Below, in pieces: positions 60,804-64,000 of a stretch of 64,000 nucleotides of DNA (position 1 is its first letter; each line of letters opens with the position of its first letter). The notes below the pieces were generated by a model. That model did not search any database. It was not told the origin of the DNA and worked only from the letters and a program-made list of their open reading frames with translations. The stretch comes from Salvia splendens (Eukaryota > Streptophyta > Magnoliopsida > Lamiales > Lamiaceae): positions 19,770,209 to 19,834,208 of the forward strand of contig NC_056033.1 of NCBI RefSeq assembly GCF_004379255.2, read 5' to 3'. The translations under genes were made by a program, and so were the position numbers.

Positions 60804-62195
60804 GTGCGAAGTTATTTTTGCCGCCAGAAAAATTGACTGGGAAGAAGTGATGAAGCTTACTGGCCAGGATGTGACAGAAAGAGGAAAGGAAAAAGTAGGG
60901 GAGGAGCCATGGTATGCGGACCTAGCCAACTACCTCGTTTAAGGGGAGCTTCCAGAAGTGCCAAACGTCACCAAAGCTCAAAGAATGAAGATCAAGAGTG
61001 AGTCGAAATACTACTTTTGGGACGACCCGTATCTTTGGAGGGTAGGAGCCGATCAAGTGATAAGAAGATGCGTTCCTGACTGGGAGCAGAGGGACGCATT
61101 GACGCATTGCCACTCTCTGGCATGTGGAGGACATTTCGGTCCCAAGATGACGGCGAGAAAGATTCTGGATAGCAGATTTTATTGGCCAACCCACAACAAA
61201 GATGCCTACGAGTTTTGTAGAGGTTGTGAGCGTTGTCAACTGACCGGTGGAATATCCGCGCGAGACGAAATATCGTAAGTCCCGATCATTGTTTGTGAGT
61301 TGTTCGACATATGGGGGATGGATTTCATGGGGCCTTTTCCCTCGTCGTATGGGAACTTATATATCTTAGTTGCAGTTGACTACGTCTCCAAATGGGTAGA
61401 GGCCAAGGCCACGAGCACGTGTGAAGCAAGAGAGGTAGACAAGTTCCTCAAAAATAACATTTTCAGTCGATTCGGAGTACCAAGGGCCATAATATTCGAT
61501 CAAGGCACCCACTTCTGTAACCGCACCATCGAAGTCTTGATGAAGAAGTACGGAGTGCATCACAGACTATCAAGCCCCTGCCACCCGCAAGCGAACGGAC
61601 AAGCAGAGATCTCTAACCGAGAGATAAAGAAGATTCTGGAGAAGACCGTAAATCCTTCCAGGAAGGACTGGAGTATGAGGTTAGAGGATGCTCTATGGGC
61701 ATATCGCACAGCCTACAAAACCCCCATAGGAATGTCCTCGTACCGAATCGTTTTTGAAAAATGTGCCACTTACCAGTGGAAATTGAGCACCGAGCATACT
61801 GGGCAGTACAACAAGTGAATATGGATGCTAGAGCCTATGAAGAGGAAAGGAAGCTGCAGCTGCAGGAGTTAGAGGAACTCAGATTGGAGTCGTTTGATTC
61901 AGCCATGTGGTACAAAGAGCGAACCAAATTGTGGCACGACAGGAATCTTAGAACCAAAGATCTTCATGTTGGGCAGAAAGTACTACTCTTCCAGTCGAGG
62001 TTGAAGCTCATGCCTGGAAAACTCAAGTCGAAATGGACAGGGCGTTATGTCATCACCGTACTCCGTTCTAATGGAGCAGTGGAGATTTCAGGGAGTCTTC
62101 CTTACTCTGAACCCTTTATTGTGAATGGGCATAGGCTGAAGGTATTTAGGGCCAATAGTGATGTGGTTGAACCACATACTCAGGTTTCATACTGA
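60804..62195 (+). pseudogene. Athila B integrase region (disabled)
   Basis: After the linker EEPWYADLANYLV and a TAA at about 60940, the frame 60958-61278 carries DDPYLWRVGADQVIRRCVPD and the zinc-binding HCHSLACGGHFGPKMTARK with CRGCERCQ. A stop at 61276-61278 interrupts. The catalytic core 61300-61797 shows [12 protein letters not shown] (first Asp), [10 protein letters not shown] (second Asp) and [14 protein letters not shown] (Glu). A frameshift near 61797 moves to the frame ending at 62195, with DLHVGQKVLLFQSRLKLMPG and KWTGRYVITVLRSNGAVEI, the integrase C-terminal domain. The product would insert element DNA; three disruptions make it inactive. Confidence 0.85.
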
Positions 62196-62790
62196 CCGGT
62201 AGGATAGGGATTGGGATTCTACTAAGCTAACTCCTTTTAGCGTAATGTACACATGCTGGCAGAGTAGAATTCCAATTTTCCTAAGGAAGATGTAAATATG
62301 GTACATATGGGGTAATTAATTATTTTAAACCTTTGCATGCTAGTTAGTTTAAAAAAAACCAAAAATATTTTTCGGACCTCAAATATTAATAGGAGTACGT
62401 ACTGACCATCAGAATACCATTTTGGTGAAACTCCTATTTTATTTAAGTGTCCTTTTTACTTTATTTCTAATCTAGGAAAATATAGAGGGAAATCATTAAG
62501 GGACGAATTTGAATTTGTGGACTTTTTGCAGCTTTTGCAGGGTGGCAGCAGCTGGAAGGGCCGCGTGAGCAGAGAGAGTAGACACGCCAACCAATCGGGA
62601 GTCAGTATTCTCAACCGCCTCTCCCTCGAAATGACGCGATTTGGAACCGCCTATAACCAGTTGCAAACCCACAACTGCCCTATTCCAACCCATAACCAGC
62701 CGTCTCCCCCATTTCTCTCTGCAAAATTTCCACCATCACTCCACAAACACCAACCCCCACTTTATATCCAGAATTTCACAGATCTAAGCC
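62196..62790 (+). other. Spacer between Athila B integrase and the env-like ORF
   Basis: It is AT-rich to about 62500, then GC-richer with CCACAAAC/CCCACTT tracts resembling a leader before the next ORF. Copy A (55900-56105) has a similar CT-rich leader before its env-like ORF. In Athila elements this ORF is thought to be made from a separate or spliced RNA. Confidence 0.45.
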
Positions 62791-64000
62791 ATGGGAAAGA
62801 ATGCATGGGCAACAAAAATCAAACCCACTTCAACCCGCAGGGAAGAAAAACCAGAATCACCACCGTCGCGGGAAGAACGGCCGCCGAGCCCACAACCGCA
62901 ACCGCAACCATCGGAGCCGACTCCTCAAGCGCCAACAATGGTCTCCTTGGAAGCAATGGCGGCGTTTCTTCGACAGCAGGACCCTAATAGGGATTGGTCG
63001 GCGGCGCTGGCCGGTTTTGGTCAAATCGGGGGACAAGAGAGAGTGATCGGAGAAAATTCTTCGGAACCGATTGTGCCCTCTACAGCAACACTCCCCACTT
63101 CCATTCAGACTTCCTCCGAAATTCCACCAGAAAGAGAAGCTCCATCGACTACCGCACCACCTAAGCCCTCGGAACCCTCAGAAATTCCACAACACAGTGA
63201 TTCAATGGAGATTGACCCCATTTCCGCTCATTACGATTCTGACTCAGAAGAACGTGAAGCGAGGAAAGGTTAGGAACAGGGGAGCCTACAGGGAGAAGTT
63301 GGATCAGAGAAAACGTCGACGGCAGAAGTCACTCCCCAAGAAGTAGCGAGAGAGGACATAGATCTGAATGAGACGCCAAGAAGCAGGGCATAATGACCGA
63401 TGAAGAATTTAAGGCTATCATGGATGATGTCAATCGGATGGAAGATGATACCGCTGCGATGGCTGAGGGGCGGGACGTCGCATCGAGGGCGGTAGGTGAA
63501 GATGGAGAACTTGGAGAAGATAACTACTTAGAAGACCCAACCGAATGGCTAGTAGATGAGGAGGTGGACAGTCAGACTGGGAAAGAAGTCTCGGCATCAG
63601 TGAACCCCAGACAGAGGCGGGGAAGAGTGTTGTGCATGTGGAAACAGAAGAAACAGAAGCAAGACCAGAAGTACCCAAACCAGTGGCACCTCCGGTGACA
63701 AAACCGAAGGCCGTCGGGAGGAAGTTGGTGTTGAAGGGCGACCCTAGGGCAGAACAACCGAAGCCGACAAGGGTGTCACAACGATGCTTAGGAAAGTGGG
63801 CAGCTAGTAAGGCAAAGCCGAACACGGAGGCAGATCCCGTTGAGATCTTGAGTGAAGAAGAGAGGACCACTCCCACAAAACCTGGGGAGGAGTCTTTACC
63901 TGCTACTGACCTAGAGGATACTGTAACGGAAACCGTAGCAGTCTCTCCAACACCGAGTGGCCAAAGTGAAGAGGCTGACGGGATGGCTGAGGGTATGGAC
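62791..64000 (+). pseudogene. Athila-type env-like/ORF3 protein, copy B, N-terminal part (runs off window)
   Basis: It starts MGKNAWATKIKPTSTRREEK, followed by a Pro/Ser/Glu-rich stretch and the segment MVSLEAMAAFLRQQDPNRDW, then PSEIPQHSDSMEIDPISAHY. A stop at 63271-63273 and frameshifts follow. 63393-63650 gives MTDEEFKAIMDDVNRMEDDT, and the last part continues open in another frame (VTKPKAVGRKLVLKGDPRAE) to the window edge. It is low-complexity and acidic like copy A. Position after integrase supports the assignment. The globular domain seen in copy A would lie beyond the window. Confidence 0.5.

Overview
The window looks like nuclear DNA of a flowering plant, most likely a eudicot; I cannot place it to family. 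The evidence is one intron-bearing ER-type calcium ATPase gene sitting in a sea of plant transposable elements: Ty1/copia, Ty3/gypsy of the Tekay and Athila types, TRIMs, tRNA-derived SINEs, Stowaway-, hAT- and Mutator-like MITEs and PIF/Harbinger elements. AT-rich DNA fills the rest. Nothing looks bacterial, viral in the strict sense, or organellar.

Layout. 1-1060: 5' end of a minus-strand copia element (gag and 5' LTR), cut by the window edge. 1061-6790: AT-rich DNA with a TRIM, three Stowaway-like MITEs and a SINE. 6792-about 12160: the only clearly intact host gene, an ECA1-like P2A Ca2+-ATPase (minus strand, 8 coding exons, 1063 aa, plus a predicted 5'UTR intron). Its TATA region was hit first by a PIF/Harbinger element (12378-14349) and then by a 174-bp Mutator-like MITE (12196-12369). 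14353-16169: a second, Harbinger ORF1-type relic. 16170-18560: AT-rich DNA with a SINE, a TRIM and a copia-like LTR piece. 18560-21098: a truncated minus-strand Athila (gag, PBS, LTR).

21396-54432 is a nest of Tekay-type (chromodomain) Ty3/gypsy elements. T1 (minus strand) has LTRs at 21396-25408 and 49769-52645. It is split by T2 (plus strand, 28157-46579, TSD CACTA). T2 is split in its RNase H region by T3 (35755-41758, TSD GTAGT), a young non-autonomous element with 2.6-kb LTRs and no protein. A hAT-like MITE sits in one T1 LTR and a Stowaway MITE in one T2 LTR, and in each case the sister LTR shows the empty site. The LTR at 49769-52645 is followed by a second T1-type pol (T1', 52646-54432), so three internal/LTR blocks are chained as by unequal recombination. 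54433-64000: two plus-strand Athila relics with the acidic/proline-rich env-like ORF, RNase H and integrase, one of them broken by an LTR insertion.

The most interesting pattern is in the Tekay nest. All three families carry matching splice-site-like signals in the leader: a donor and an acceptor inside the LTR, and a second donor after the primer binding site. In T1 a strong acceptor with two TACTAAC branch-point motifs lies six bases before the gag ATG. The second predicted intron of T1 contains a separate ORF (about 190 codons, very acidic C-terminus). This suggests that splicing chooses between that ORF and gag-pol. It is an inference from sequence only. T3 also ends abnormally: its right LTR is followed by 11 bases of spacer and primer binding site before a perfect target-site duplication.
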